From contig CBDDKM010000006.1 of NCBI GenBank assembly GCA_965230225.1, positions 124,001 to 188,000 of the forward strand: a stretch of DNA of 64,000 nt, read 5' to 3'. The number at the start of each line of letters is the position of its first letter. Positions within the stretch are counted from its first letter, which is position 1. The notes beneath the pieces were generated by a model. That model did not search any database and was not told the DNA's origin. It saw only the letters and a list, made by a program, of their open reading frames with translations. Below are positions 24,965-33,058 of this stretch, one piece after another. The position numbers and the translations under genes are program-made. The DNA comes from CALSMU01 sp965230225 (GTDB taxonomy: Bacteria > Bacteroidota > Bacteroidia > Flavobacteriales_D > Parvicellaceae).

Positions 24965-27379
24965 TTATTGATTTGAGATTAGCATTACATCTGAAAAAAC
25001 ACCCGCAGCAGTAATTTCCGCTCCGGCACCTGCTCCTTTAATTACCAGTGGCTCGTTAGGGTATCGCTTCGAATTAATGGAAACGATATTGTCCTTTCCT
25101 TCCAATTGGTACAACGGACTATCTGAAGGAATACTACTTAGTTTCACTAAAGCTTTTCCGTTTTCTAATTGAGCAACAACTTTTAGTTTACAGTTGTTTT
25201 TTGCCGCCTTCAGGTAGAGATGTTTGAAGTGCTCTTCTTCTGCTTCCAGTTGCTGGTATAGTTCTTCAGGAGAATTACTATTGGAGCAGTTTTCTGGTAA
25301 GAAGGATTCTACGTTTACATCTTCCAGGTTGATGTTAAGTCCGGATTCTCTTGCAAGAATCAGAATCTTTCGTTGTACATCCAGCCCGCTAAGGTCCAAC
25401 AATGGGTTGGGTTCTGTGTACCCCTCTAGTTGTGCTTGTTTAACCACGGAAGCAAAACTTTGTTCGCCTTTGTAATGATTGAATATGAAATTGAGACTTC
25501 CTGATAGAACTGCTTGAATTTGCAAAATCTCATCGCCACTTAATACTAAATCATTGATGGTTTTGATAACAGGAAGAGCAGCTCCTACACAAGTTTCGTA
25601 GTTAAAAAAGCATTGATGCTCTTTAGCAGTTTCTTTTAATAACTGGTAATGATTAAAGTCTGAACTGGAAGCAATTTTATTACAGGCTACTACCGAAATA
25701 CTGTTCTGAAACAATTCCAGATAACAATCACTAACCTCACTGGAAGCAGTATTATCTACAAAAATGCTATTTCTTAGGTTCAGTTCAATCGCTTTTTTAC
25801 AAAAGTCATTGATATTACCAGGTTGAAGTGGCTGTTCATTAGAATTAACTCCACCTTCAGAGATAATATGCCCTTTACTTCTGGCTATACCAATAATTTT
25901 AATGTCTAACTGGTGTTGCTCCCTTAACCATTCTTTTCGATCATTCACAATAGAAATGAATTCCTGACCAACATTGCCATTTCCAGCAATAAAAAGGTGG
26001 ATTCTTTTAAGCGCTGATTTAAAAAATGCTTCATGCAGTAAATTGAGTGCTTTTTTCTCGTTTACAGAATCCACCACGATGGAAATGTTTCTTTCAGAAG
26101 CTCCTTGTGCTACAGCTTTCACATTGATTCCGTTTTCTCCCAGAATAGAAAAAGCTCTACCACAAATACCAGGTTTATGAATCATATTGTTTCCCACCAA
26201 TGCAATTACAGAATGGTTTGGAGAAGATTGAATTGGATTGATAAACCCTTTTTCCAATTCCCTTTCAAAAGTGTCCTGTAACGCTTTTATAGCTATCTGG
26301 TTAGCATTGGACTTGATACCAAGGCAAATGCTTTGTTCAGAGCTGCTTTGAGAAATAAGAACAACGTTAACTCCCACTTCTTCTAAAGATTGAAACACTT
26401 TTCTGGCACTTCCATGTTTTCCAATGAGTCCGGGCCCTGAAATATTGATCAGGTTTATTTGATCAACAGAAGAGATTCCGATAATGTCGTTCTCGTTCTC
26501 AGTAGTTAATTTACCTATCAATGTTCCTTTGTTATCAGGTTGAAAAGTATTCTTCAGATTGATGGGAATTCCCTTCTTCATAACTGGCTTTACCGTTGGA
26601 GGGTAGAGTACTTTTGCCCCGAAGTGAGAAAGTTCAAATGCTTCCTGGTAATCAACTTTTTCGATGGAGTGTGCTGATTTAACCAATTTAGGATTGGCAC
26701 TCATCATTCCGTCAACATCGCTCCAGAGCTCTAGTCTTGATGCTGATAATGCACTGGCATAAATGGCTGCTGAGTAATCAGAGCCTCCACGTCCTAGCAA
26801 TACTTTTTCGTTTTTTTGGTTAGAAGCGACAAAACCTGGAGCAATGTAATTACCATTTTTATTTACCGCATTCTGTATTAAGTTATAGGAATCTTTTTCG
26901 TGTAAGTGGGCACTTAGGTAATCACCATTACCCTTGATCAGTGATGTACTGTCTAGTAGATCAATGTTAAACGCTTCTGCAACCAGGTACTGATGAATGA
27001 TATAAGAGGATAACTGTTCTCCAAACCCCATGATATTTGCGAGGGTTTTGTCAGACAATTCCTTCAACATCCAAACTCCGTTACACAAAGATTCTAGTTG
27101 TTTGAAACACTTTTGGACATATATGAGCGCATCTCCCTGAAGTTCCAAAGGGATGAGTTCCCTAACAGTGTTAAGGTGTCTTTGTTTAATGGATGATAAA
27201 ATTTCTTCGTGTTGATTATTCAACGCTGCTGATGCCATTTCGGATAGTTGGTCAGTTACTCCGGAAAAGGCTGAGACCAGAACCACATACTGGTCGTTTT
27301 GTTGATTAAGAATGTTCTTAACCATTTGTATACGATTAGAATTGGAAACACTGGAGCCTCCAAACTTTAAAATTAACAT
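24965..27379 (-). CDS. thrA: Bifunctional aspartate kinase/homoserine dehydrogenase
   Basis: The protein has 804 residues. The N-terminal aspartokinase starts MLILKFGGSSVSN, with LLGRGGSDYSAAIYA and ELWSDVDGMMSANP for substrate and ATP binding. Two ACT regulatory regions follow (about 300-460: VGVNVVLISQSSSEQSI, GINVKAVAQGASERNI). The homoserine dehydrogenase half begins LFIAGNGNVGQEFI (NAD(P) loop, about 465) and ends with VIKGAGAGAEITAAGVF. It catalyses the first and third steps of the pathway from Asp to homoserine and is usually inhibited by threonine through the ACT domains. Transcription is likely controlled by the leader peptide and attenuator upstream. Confidence 0.94.
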   Translation of the reverse strand: MLILKFGGSSVSNSNRIQMVKNILNQQNDQYVVLVSAFSGVTDQLSEMASAALNNQHEEILSSIKQRHLNTVRELIPLELQGDALIYVQKCFKQLESLCNGVWMLKELSDKTLANIMGFGEQLSSYIIHQYLVAEAFNIDLLDSTSLIKGNGDYLSAHLHEKDSYNLIQNAVNKNGNYIAPGFVASNQKNEKVLLGRGGSDYSAAIYASALSASRLELWSDVDGMMSANPKLVKSAHSIEKVDYQEAFELSHFGAKVLYPPTVKPVMKKGIPINLKNTFQPDNKGTLIGKLTTENENDIIGISSVDQINLINISGPGLIGKHGSARKVFQSLEEVGVNVVLISQSSSEQSICLGIKSNANQIAIKALQDTFERELEKGFINPIQSSPNHSVIALVGNNMIHKPGICGRAFSILGENGINVKAVAQGASERNISIVVDSVNEKKALNLLHEAFFKSALKRIHLFIAGNGNVGQEFISIVNDRKEWLREQHQLDIKIIGIARSKGHIISEGGVNSNEQPLQPGNINDFCKKAIELNLRNSIFVDNTASSEVSDCYLELFQNSISVVACNKIASSSDFNHYQLLKETAKEHQCFFNYETCVGAALPVIKTINDLVLSGDEILQIQAVLSGSLNFIFNHYKGEQSFASVVKQAQLEGYTEPNPLLDLSGLDVQRKILILARESGLNINLEDVNVESFLPENCSNSNSPEELYQQLEAEEEHFKHLYLKAAKNNCKLKVVAQLENGKALVKLSSIPSDSPLYQLEGKDNIVSINSKRYPNEPLVIKGAGAGAEITAAGVFSDVMLISNQ

Positions 27380-27407
27380 GTTTAAAATTTAAATAATGAA
27401 ATACTAC

Positions 27408-27423
27408 TTCGGTGAACACCGAA
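27408..27423 (-). other. Second hairpin in the thrA leader
   Basis: TTCGGT-GAAC-ACCGAA forms a 6-bp stem between the attenuator terminator and thrA, 29 bp before the thrA start. Its inner strand can in principle compete with the terminator stem or occlude the thrA start region. Its role is not established. Confidence 0.35.
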
Positions 27424-27427
27424 TTTC

Positions 27428-27451
27428 AAAAAACCATGCACCCGAAGGTGC
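27428..27451 (-). terminator. thr operon attenuator terminator
   Basis: On the minus strand GCACC-TTCG-GGTGC (stem 27438-27451, stable UUCG loop) is followed by a T run (27428-27433). It lies about 20 nt after the stop codon of the Thr-rich leader peptide and 48 bp before thrA. A CCCC-TTA-GGGG hairpin overlapping the leader stop codon is a candidate pause or antiterminator element. Confidence 0.75.
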
Positions 27452-27472
27452 TAATATGTAAAATCTGCCCCC

Positions 27473-27574
27473 CTAAGGGGTGGTTGTGGTTGTAGTTTGG
27501 GTAGACGTAATTGTAGCTGTTCCTGTAAGAGACAGGAATAAATCAGAAATGATATTTAGCTCACAATTGTTCAT
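27473..27574 (-). CDS. thrL: thr operon leader peptide (33 residues)
   Basis: A 33-codon reading frame on the minus strand starts at ATG 27574 (MNNCELNIISDLF) and ends at TAG 27473-27475. It contains eleven Thr codons (positions 17, 19, 21, 23, 25 and a run at 27-32) and Ile at 8, 9 and 22; the segment LTGTATITSTQ is followed by six Thr and a Pro. It sits in front of the threonine operon and just upstream of a hairpin terminator. The classical model applies: ribosome stalling at Thr (and Ile) codons when charged tRNA is scarce would favour read-through into thrA. It is too short for ordinary gene finders. Composition and position together make it convincing. Confidence 0.85.
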   Translation of the reverse strand: MNNCELNIISDLFLSLTGTATITSTQTTTTTTP

Positions 27575-27583
27575 TTGAGAGAA

Positions 27584-27615
27584 CAATGTTAGGACATATT
27601 GACAATATCCCAAAA
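27584..27615 (-). promoter_or_regulatory. Candidate promoter of the thr operon
   Basis: On the minus strand TTTTG (27611-27615) is followed after 19 bp by TAACATTG (27584-27591), one mismatch from TAnnTTTG. It ends 10 bp before the leader peptide ATG. Confidence 0.45.
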
Positions 27616-27655
27616 TAAAAATTGAAAAAAAGATTTAGGGAGTAGGTGCGGGGCA

Positions 27656-27689
27656 ATAAAAAAAGCCACCCGCAATTGGATGGCTTTTT
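27656..27689 (-). terminator. Terminator of the TlpA-like gene
   Basis: AAAAAGCCA and TGGCTTTTT form a 9-bp stem with further CC/GG pairing inside; an A run at 27656-27664 gives the T tail on the minus strand. It lies 20 bp after the stop codon of the thioredoxin-like gene. Confidence 0.8.
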
Positions 27690-27708
27690 CTCTTGAAATA
27701 AATAGCGA

Positions 27709-28530
27709 TTATTTGATCACGCTAAGTGTCTTAGATACGAATTCTTTTTGATCCGCCATTACCTTAACAAGGTATTGTCCGTTAGTTAAATCAGCAGTAG
27801 AAACTTCTACAACGTTTTCTCCTACTGTAGGGAAAACAGTTTTAGTGCTAACCAATTCTCCAACTAAGTTATAGATATTTACTTCCACTTCGTTAGCTTC
27901 TGTAGCTGTAAACGAAAGGTTAGCAACATCGCTGGTTGGGTTAGGGTAAAGGCTAACTTCATTTAAAGTAGTTTCCTCTTTAATAGAGTTAGTACAAGCC
28001 TGCTCTGTGATAGTAATGTTTGAGCTGGCAAAAGCAGCTTCAATTTCAGCAATACCACTAATTGGCCAGATGTCTTTGTTTTTTACTTTGTTATCAGTCC
28101 CGATGATACAAACTGTAGGGAAAGCAGAAGGACCGTAAGCTGTAGCAACAGCATCTCCACCTCCGTCATTTCCACTTACCGCAGGACCAGGATTGGTACC
28201 AGAGTATGAGCTTTCAAAGTTAAGAACATCCGCATCGCTGGATCTATCGTCGATTGAGATAACAAATACATCTCCATCATTACATCCGTACTTATTGTAG
28301 AATTCCGTAATGGTAGGAGCAACTCCCTGGCAAGGTCCGCAAGTGGTAAAGAAAAAGTCAATAAGAACAGTCTTACCTGATGCAGTAATGGAGTATAGGT
28401 TGTGCGAGTTTCCATGAGCATCTGTTACTGTCCAATCAGGAGCTGTGTCTCCAACGTTTAATGATAATTGTGCTTTGGCTTGAGTGAAAAACAAACCAGT
28501 AGCAACTACTAGCGTAAATAATTTTTTCAT
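27709..28530 (-). CDS. Secreted TlpA-like thioredoxin-fold protein with T9SS sorting domain
   Basis: The start is ATG 28530 (MKKLFTLVVATG), which gives a signal peptide ending AKAQ; a longer frame upstream would precede it with 26 unrelated residues. The ~273-residue protein has a TlpA/redoxin domain (about 20-165) with GDTAPDWTVTDAHGNSHNL and the active site TTCGPCQG. The C-terminal 75 residues are a type A T9SS sorting domain (EVSLYPNPTSDVANLSF, LVGELVSTK, LTNGQYLVKV). It is therefore exported, reaches the cell surface or medium through the type IX system, and may act on disulphides there. An extra Cys pair (YGCNDGD, EQACTNS) lies outside the active site. Confidence 0.87.
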   Translation of the reverse strand: MKKLFTLVVATGLFFTQAKAQLSLNVGDTAPDWTVTDAHGNSHNLYSITASGKTVLIDFFFTTCGPCQGVAPTITEFYNKYGCNDGDVFVISIDDRSSDADVLNFESSYSGTNPGPAVSGNDGGGDAVATAYGPSAFPTVCIIGTDNKVKNKDIWPISGIAEIEAAFASSNITITEQACTNSIKEETTLNEVSLYPNPTSDVANLSFTATEANEVEVNIYNLVGELVSTKTVFPTVGENVVEVSTADLTNGQYLVKVMADQKEFVSKTLSVIK

Positions 28531-28559
28531 AATGTAATTTATTAAGTTATTTCTACCGT

Positions 28560-28591
28560 TAAAGTTAGCCGAGGTAAAAACCGATTCAAAA
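28560..28591 (-). promoter_or_regulatory. Candidate promoter of the TlpA-like gene
   Basis: On the minus strand TTTTG (28587-28591) is followed after 19 bp by TAACTTTA (28560-28567), close to TAnnTTTG, about 30 bp before the ATG. The remaining DNA up to 28873 (about 280 bp) is AT-rich and I see no gene, hairpin or repeat in it. Confidence 0.4.
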
Positions 28592-28873
28592 GGATTGATA
28601 ACCCACATATTGGAATCTTTGAGCTTGATATGTAATTAGTTATGTGTGATTTGAATGGGGCTTTTGATTTGGTGACTCCTAGTGTTTGTAAGGGATTTAA
28701 CAATTATAAAGCTTTTTGTTATATTTTATATTTCTATTGGAATCCTGAAGGTATTAAGTGAATAATGATCAATTAACTAGCATTCCAATAAAATTAGAGT
28801 TGAAATCTATATTTTCTTTCGGTTTCAGGGAAAACAGTATTTTTAGCATTCAAATAAACTAACTATAAAATCA

Positions 28874-29683
28874 ATGAACCCAAACCTGGATTACCTCGAG
28901 ATAAACAAGAAATCGTGGAATCGTAAGACGGATATTCACATCGAGTCTGACTTTTATGATAACGAGAACTTCCTTAAAGGAAAATCATCGCTTAACAAGA
29001 TAGAGTTAGACCTTTTTCCAGAACTAAAAGGAAAGAAAGTACTTCATTTGCAATGTCACTTTGGTCAGGATACTATATCCATGGCAAGACTTGGTGCGGA
29101 TGTAACTGGAGTTGATCTATCGGATCAAGCCGTTAAAAGAGCACGAGAATTAGCTGCCAAAGTTGCTGTTGAAGCCAGGTTTATCTGTTGCGATGTGTAT
29201 GACTTACCGAATCAGCTTGAGGATGAGTTTGATGTGGTGTTTACCAGTTATGGTACGATTGGGTGGCTACCGGACATGAATAAATGGGCTGGAGTTATTA
29301 GTCATTTTCTAAAACCTGGTGGAAAATTAGTATTTGCAGAGTTTCATCCCGTAGTTTGGATGTTTGATGACGATTTTACAAAAGTGGGGTATAACTACTT
29401 TAACAGTGGTCCAATTGTAGAAACTCAAGAGGGAACTTATGCAAATGTAGACGCTAAAATCAATGAAGAATATGTTATGTGGAACCACGGAATAGGTGAG
29501 GTAGTATCAAGTTTAATAGCGAATGGAATGACCATTGATTCCCTTAAGGAATATGACTATTCTCCCTATCCATGCTTCAAGCATGTTGAAGAATTTGAGG
29601 AGGGAAAATACAGGGTCAAACATTTGAAAAATGACATCCCAATGGTCTATTCTATCGTTGCTAAAAGAATAAGTAATAAATAA
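28874..29683 (+). CDS. Class I SAM-dependent methyltransferase
   Basis: This 269-residue cytoplasmic protein has the Rossmann methyltransferase pattern: motif I is VLHLQCHFGQDTISMARLG (about 56), followed by VTGVDLSDQAVKRA with the acidic residue that binds the ribose. Then come CDVYDLP, FDVVFTSYGTIGWLPD and LKPGGKLVFAEFHP. The C-terminal half (FNSGPIVETQEGTYAN and later) is the substrate cap. The family of YcgJ/UbiE-like small-molecule methyltransferases is likely; the substrate cannot be read. It is monocistronic and followed by the cold-shock gene. Confidence 0.85.
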   Translation: MNPNLDYLEINKKSWNRKTDIHIESDFYDNENFLKGKSSLNKIELDLFPELKGKKVLHLQCHFGQDTISMARLGADVTGVDLSDQAVKRARELAAKVAVEARFICCDVYDLPNQLEDEFDVVFTSYGTIGWLPDMNKWAGVISHFLKPGGKLVFAEFHPVVWMFDDDFTKVGYNYFNSGPIVETQEGTYANVDAKINEEYVMWNHGIGEVVSSLIANGMTIDSLKEYDYSPYPCFKHVEEFEEGKYRVKHLKNDIPMVYSIVAKRISNK

Positions 29684-29710
29684 TTAATACGAAATACTGA
29701 ATTAAAATCT

Positions 29711-29718
29711 TACATTTG
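29711..29718 (+). promoter_or_regulatory. -7 element of the cold-shock gene
   Basis: TACATTTG exactly matches TAnnTTTG and stands 18 bp before the csp ATG. No clear -33 box is seen. Confidence 0.5.
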
Positions 29719-29736
29719 AGCTTTAATATTATTACA

Positions 29737-29928
29737 ATGAATAAAGGAACAGTAAAATTCTTCAATGAAACCAAAGGATTTGGATTCATCGTAGAAGAAG
29801 GCTCAAACAAGGAACATTTCGTTCATGTATCTGGTTTGAAAGATGAAATTAGAGAAGGTGATGAAGTAGAATTTGAGCTTGCAGAAGGTAGAAAAGGTTT
29901 GAATGCAGTAAATGTTAAGTTAGCTTAA
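29737..29928 (+). CDS. Cold-shock domain protein
   Basis: The start is the ATG of MNKGTVKFFNE (29737); an upstream TTG in frame can be dismissed. The 63-residue protein is a single cold-shock domain: GTVKFFNETKGFGFI carries RNP1 (KGFGFI) and HFVHVS carries RNP2. The family binds single-stranded RNA and DNA and some members act as transcription antiterminators by melting hairpins. A very strong terminator follows 32 bp after the stop and reaches the next gene's start codon. Confidence 0.93.
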   Translation: MNKGTVKFFNETKGFGFIVEEGSNKEHFVHVSGLKDEIREGDEVEFELAEGRKGLNAVNVKLA

Positions 29929-29960
29929 CGATTGCTTTTAATATAATTTTTATCAGAAAT

Positions 29961-29998
29961 GGCCTTTTTATCTCAGGATAAGAAGGCCTTTTTTCTTT
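29961..29998 (+). terminator. Strong csp terminator abutting the next start codon
   Basis: GGCCTTTTTATC and GATAAGAAGGCC form a 12-bp stem (one G-U pair) with a TCAG loop and a T-rich tail. The tail ends at 29998 and the ATG of the Crp/Fnr-like gene is at 29999. Confidence 0.85.
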
Positions 29999-30535
29999 AT
30001 GAGTTTAATAGATCAGCTAAAAATTCAATTGGAAGAAGATGCCCTTTGGGAAGGAGAGAAGGAGCTGTTACGAAACGAGTATTTAATTCATCAGGGGAGC
30101 AGGAATTCCAATTTGTATTTTGTAGAAGAGGGGAGTTTAAGAATTTTTATCACAGGAGAGGATCAAGAGCAAACCATTCGATTTGGCTATCAGAACTCAT
30201 TTATATTAGCTTTAGATACTTTTATTACAGATCAACCTACACAATTCAATATTCAGGCGCTTAAAAAGTCTAAAGTAAAGTGGATATCAAAGGAAAAGTA
30301 TCATTCTTTTATTCAAAGAAGTAAAGAGAATTTGTATCTCTGGTCCAGATTACTAGAATTGCTCATTTATCAGCAAATAGAACGAGAGCAGGATTTGTTA
30401 ACCAGTTCTCCAATAGAACGATACAAAAGAGTGTTGGAGCGTAGCCCTCAGTTATTTCAGGAAATACCCAATAAATACATAGCCTCTTATTTAAGAATGA
30501 CTCCCGAGACATTATCCAGAATTAAAAAGTCTTGA
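29999..30535 (+). CDS. Crp/Fnr-family transcription regulator
   Basis: This 178-residue protein has a cyclic-nucleotide-binding-like beta roll (about 20-115: YLIHQGSRNSNLYFVEEGSLRIFI, EQTIRFGYQNSFI) and a long helix. A C-terminal winged HTH (YLRMTPETLSRIKKS) ends right after the recognition helix, as in the short Crp/Fnr proteins of Bacteroidota. The cAMP-contact residues of true CRP are not evident, so its ligand is unknown. Its ATG is the first base after the csp terminator tail, leaving no room for a separate promoter. It must be expressed by read-through or from a promoter within csp. A DinB-like gene follows after 55 bp. Confidence 0.82.
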   Translation: MSLIDQLKIQLEEDALWEGEKELLRNEYLIHQGSRNSNLYFVEEGSLRIFITGEDQEQTIRFGYQNSFILALDTFITDQPTQFNIQALKKSKVKWISKEKYHSFIQRSKENLYLWSRLLELLIYQQIEREQDLLTSSPIERYKRVLERSPQLFQEIPNKYIASYLRMTPETLSRIKKS

Positions 30536-30590
30536 TTTCAATCAATGTTTTTCTAACCCCAACTCCTGAAATTTGATCAAAATTTAACTC

Positions 30591-31133
30591 ATGAAATGGA
30601 ATAAGAATGAATTAATTGATCAACTGATTCAGTTAACCAATGATCATATTGTAAGGTCAGAAACCTTATTGAATTTGTCGGAAAAAGAACTTAATAAGAG
30701 ACCGTCAGAAAAGGGGTGGAGTATATTGGAATGCGTGGAGCATTTAAATCGATATGCGGAGTTTTATTTGCCTGAAATCAAAAGTAGAATTTCGAATTCA
30801 AAGCACAAAGACTCTAGTGAAATATTTACTTCAGGTAATTTAGGTAATTATTTCGCAAAGAGCATGTTGCCGAAAGAAGGTATGAAAACAATGAAGACTT
30901 TTAGCGATAAAGATCCGGCTGGGAGTAAGCTCACAAAAGCAGTGTTGAACAATTTCATTGAACACCTAAATCATTTGAATGAGTTACTGGAAAAAGCCAG
31001 GGAAGTTGACCTTAAGAAAACCAAGACTTCCATTACTTTGGTAAGCTGGTTAAAATTGAGATTAGGAGATACCTTTAGGTTTGTAATTCATCATCATGAA
31101 AGACATTTGGTACAAGCAGAAAAAATAGTTTAA
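30591..31133 (+). CDS. DinB-like four-helix metal-binding protein
   Basis: The 180-residue protein has the DinB/YfiT four-helix bundle. The metal-binding His pattern is visible: GWSILECVEHLNRY (first His, about residue 50) and FVIHHHERHLVQAEKI (about 165-175, H-x3-H type). Members act as thiol-dependent transferases (bacillithiol or mycothiol S-transferases) or have no known substrate. The presence of bshB1 in the window makes a bacillithiol-dependent role plausible. It overlaps the convergent amidase gene by 4 bp at its 3' end. Confidence 0.75.
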   Translation: MKWNKNELIDQLIQLTNDHIVRSETLLNLSEKELNKRPSEKGWSILECVEHLNRYAEFYLPEIKSRISNSKHKDSSEIFTSGNLGNYFAKSMLPKEGMKTMKTFSDKDPAGSKLTKAVLNNFIEHLNHLNELLEKAREVDLKKTKTSITLVSWLKLRLGDTFRFVIHHHERHLVQAEKIV

Positions 31134-32050
31134 GCGGGATCAAATTTTACAAGGAAGGAATCTTTAAAAGTTCCCTCTTTAATTTTCTTTAGCATTTCCT
31201 TTGCTTCTTTTTTATCCTCATAAGCACCAATGTAGTACTTATAGTTAAAAGGAGAAGTAGGGTTTTCTATCTTCAATTCTTCTATAGATTGTTCCGTAGC
31301 TTTAAAGTCTGGGTTGTCTAATGCTACAGGACCGGTAGATGCCATAATTTGAATTTTCCAAACAGGAACTTCAGGTTTTTCTTCTCCTTCAACCGGAGGA
31401 GTTCGCATTTCGATTCCGTGTTTCTTCTTCATTAAGTCCCTAAAAGATCGAAAAACGGCACTAGCAATCAGATCTTGACCCCTGTCGCTGTTTAAATATA
31501 CTTCTTCATCAGGGTTGGTCATAAAACCAGACTCTACTAGTATGGCAGGCATTTTACTGTCTCTAAGAACCATTAAGTTGTATAAGCGATCCGTTTTCAA
31601 TTTTACACCTCGGCTATGTCGTCCGGCACGGGTAGAAAACTGCCCTTCAATCATTCTGGCCAGTTCCAGGCTTACTTTACTGTTTAAGTTATGAACGTGG
31701 GTCTCTGTGCCATAAACCTCACTGTTCTCGGAAGAATTACAATGAATGGAAATGAAGTAATCTGCGTTTAATCGATTGGCGATCTGAACCCTTTCCGGTA
31801 CAGAAATAAAGGTATCGGTTTCGCGAGTGTATTTGATCTCTATTTTGTGTCCTAAATAAGCGTCAACATATTCGCCAAACTTTTTAGCAATGGAAAGATT
31901 TAAATCTTTTTCCTGTTTGTATTCGGTCTTAGATCGCAAATTACCAGGATCGGTTCCTCCGTGTCCTGGATCGATCACTAATGTTATTTTATCTTGTGCA
32001 ATGGCACTGAATGACAGTAAGATGGAAAGAAGTAAAACGATTCTTTTCAT
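31130..32050 (-). CDS. N-acetylmuramoyl-L-alanine amidase (Amidase_3) with SPOR-like tail
   Basis: This 306-residue protein has a signal peptide (MKRIVLLLSILLSFSAIAQ). The Amidase_3 catalytic domain (about 23-210) shows the zinc ligands and catalytic Glu in ITLVIDPGHGGTDPG, EKDLNLSIAKKF, YFISIHCNSS and AILVESGFMTNPDEE. The C-terminal part (about 230-305: VWKIQIMASTGPV, FNYKYYIGAYEDKKEAKEML) looks like a SPOR or similar peptidoglycan-binding domain. It cleaves the bond between MurNAc and the peptide stem in the periplasm, typically in cell separation. It follows the NlpC/P60 gene by 2 bp. Confidence 0.9.
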   Translation of the reverse strand: MKRIVLLLSILLSFSAIAQDKITLVIDPGHGGTDPGNLRSKTEYKQEKDLNLSIAKKFGEYVDAYLGHKIEIKYTRETDTFISVPERVQIANRLNADYFISIHCNSSENSEVYGTETHVHNLNSKVSLELARMIEGQFSTRAGRHSRGVKLKTDRLYNLMVLRDSKMPAILVESGFMTNPDEEVYLNSDRGQDLIASAVFRSFRDLMKKKHGIEMRTPPVEGEEKPEVPVWKIQIMASTGPVALDNPDFKATEQSIEELKIENPTSPFNYKYYIGAYEDKKEAKEMLKKIKEGTFKDSFLVKFDPA

Positions 32051-32052
32051 AG

Positions 32053-32946
32053 TTAATCAATTATTCTTGCGGCTGTTTTTAATCTTGGTTCCCAATACGG
32101 ATCTTTGTCCAATTGAGTAATCATTATTCCTCTACTGGAAGATGCATGTATCATGGTAAGTGGCGCACCTTTTTCAGAAATTACAATACCAACATGATTA
32201 ATGTGGTTTTTATTACTTCCAAAAAATACCAGGTCACCTTTACGGGCTTGTGATATTTTAATTTTTTTTAGTTGATCAGACTGAGATTGTGCAGTTCGTG
32301 GAATTTTTAATCCATTCTTAGCCATTACATATTGGGAAAATCCTGAACAGTCGAAACCATTTTTGTCATTTCCTCCATATTTGTATGGGGTTCCAAGGTG
32401 TTTTTTAGCTTCTTTAATTACTGAGCTTTGAAGGTCCGTCTCTACCTCGGGAGTAACATCCTCAGGAGGTGTTGTGTCTTCAATAACAGGCTCGTTTTGG
32501 GTAATGGCTTCGTAGCTGGCAGTACTTCCAAACAAACGTTGGTAAGTATTGTATCGGGTTCTGGACTTTTCTTCTTTCCCTTCATTGTTCAGCATCCTTA
32601 TTTCGTTGGCAATTCCCAATTGCATATCGTAAATGTAGATGTCAAACATTTTCCTGAATCTCCCGGTGCTGTCCAGTTTTAGAAACTTTTCGTACCCAAA
32701 TATGGCGTTAGAACTGCTGTATTTATCATTCGATTTGGATAACTGAAACTCAGAAAGAGCGTGAAACAAAGTTGGAGTAGGATGATTATGATAATCTCCA
32801 CTCAAAAGTTTATCGGATTTTCGAATCACTTTTTTATAGTTCCCCTGATCGTAGAACATTTCTAGCTTATCCAGTTGCTTATTTTGAGAAAAACCAACAA
32901 CTGAAAGGCCAACAAAAATGAAAAATGTATAGATCGATTTGCTCAT
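32053..32946 (-). CDS. NlpC/P60 cell-wall endopeptidase
   Basis: This 297-residue exported protein has a signal peptide (ending VVGFSQ), an N-terminal helical region (about 21-165) with a TPR-like element (LEMFYDQGNYKKVIRKSDKLLSG) and a Thr/Pro/Glu linker. The C-terminal NlpC/P60 domain (about 178-297) has the catalytic Cys in FDCSGFSQYV, then ARKGDLVFFG, His in INHVGIVIS and a third polar residue in MIHASSS. It hydrolyses peptide-stem bonds of peptidoglycan. It is the first gene of a two-gene unit with the amidase, which together can dismantle both ends of the stem peptide. Confidence 0.9.
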   Translation of the reverse strand: MSKSIYTFFIFVGLSVVGFSQNKQLDKLEMFYDQGNYKKVIRKSDKLLSGDYHNHPTPTLFHALSEFQLSKSNDKYSSSNAIFGYEKFLKLDSTGRFRKMFDIYIYDMQLGIANEIRMLNNEGKEEKSRTRYNTYQRLFGSTASYEAITQNEPVIEDTTPPEDVTPEVETDLQSSVIKEAKKHLGTPYKYGGNDKNGFDCSGFSQYVMAKNGLKIPRTAQSQSDQLKKIKISQARKGDLVFFGSNKNHINHVGIVISEKGAPLTMIHASSSRGIMITQLDKDPYWEPRLKTAARIID

Positions 32947-33058
32947 GATATCCTAGCTTACAAAAGAAATTAAAATCTCTTCTTTTTTTATTAACAAGAA
33001 AAATGTGTGCCAACAGTTTATTGTTAACTTTGATAGTTAATGTGTTGATTCACAAACA

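Noticed and set aside
29959..30264. 101-residue frame overlapping the Crp/Fnr-like gene
   Set aside because: It starts inside the csp terminator and is an alternative frame of a clear gene.
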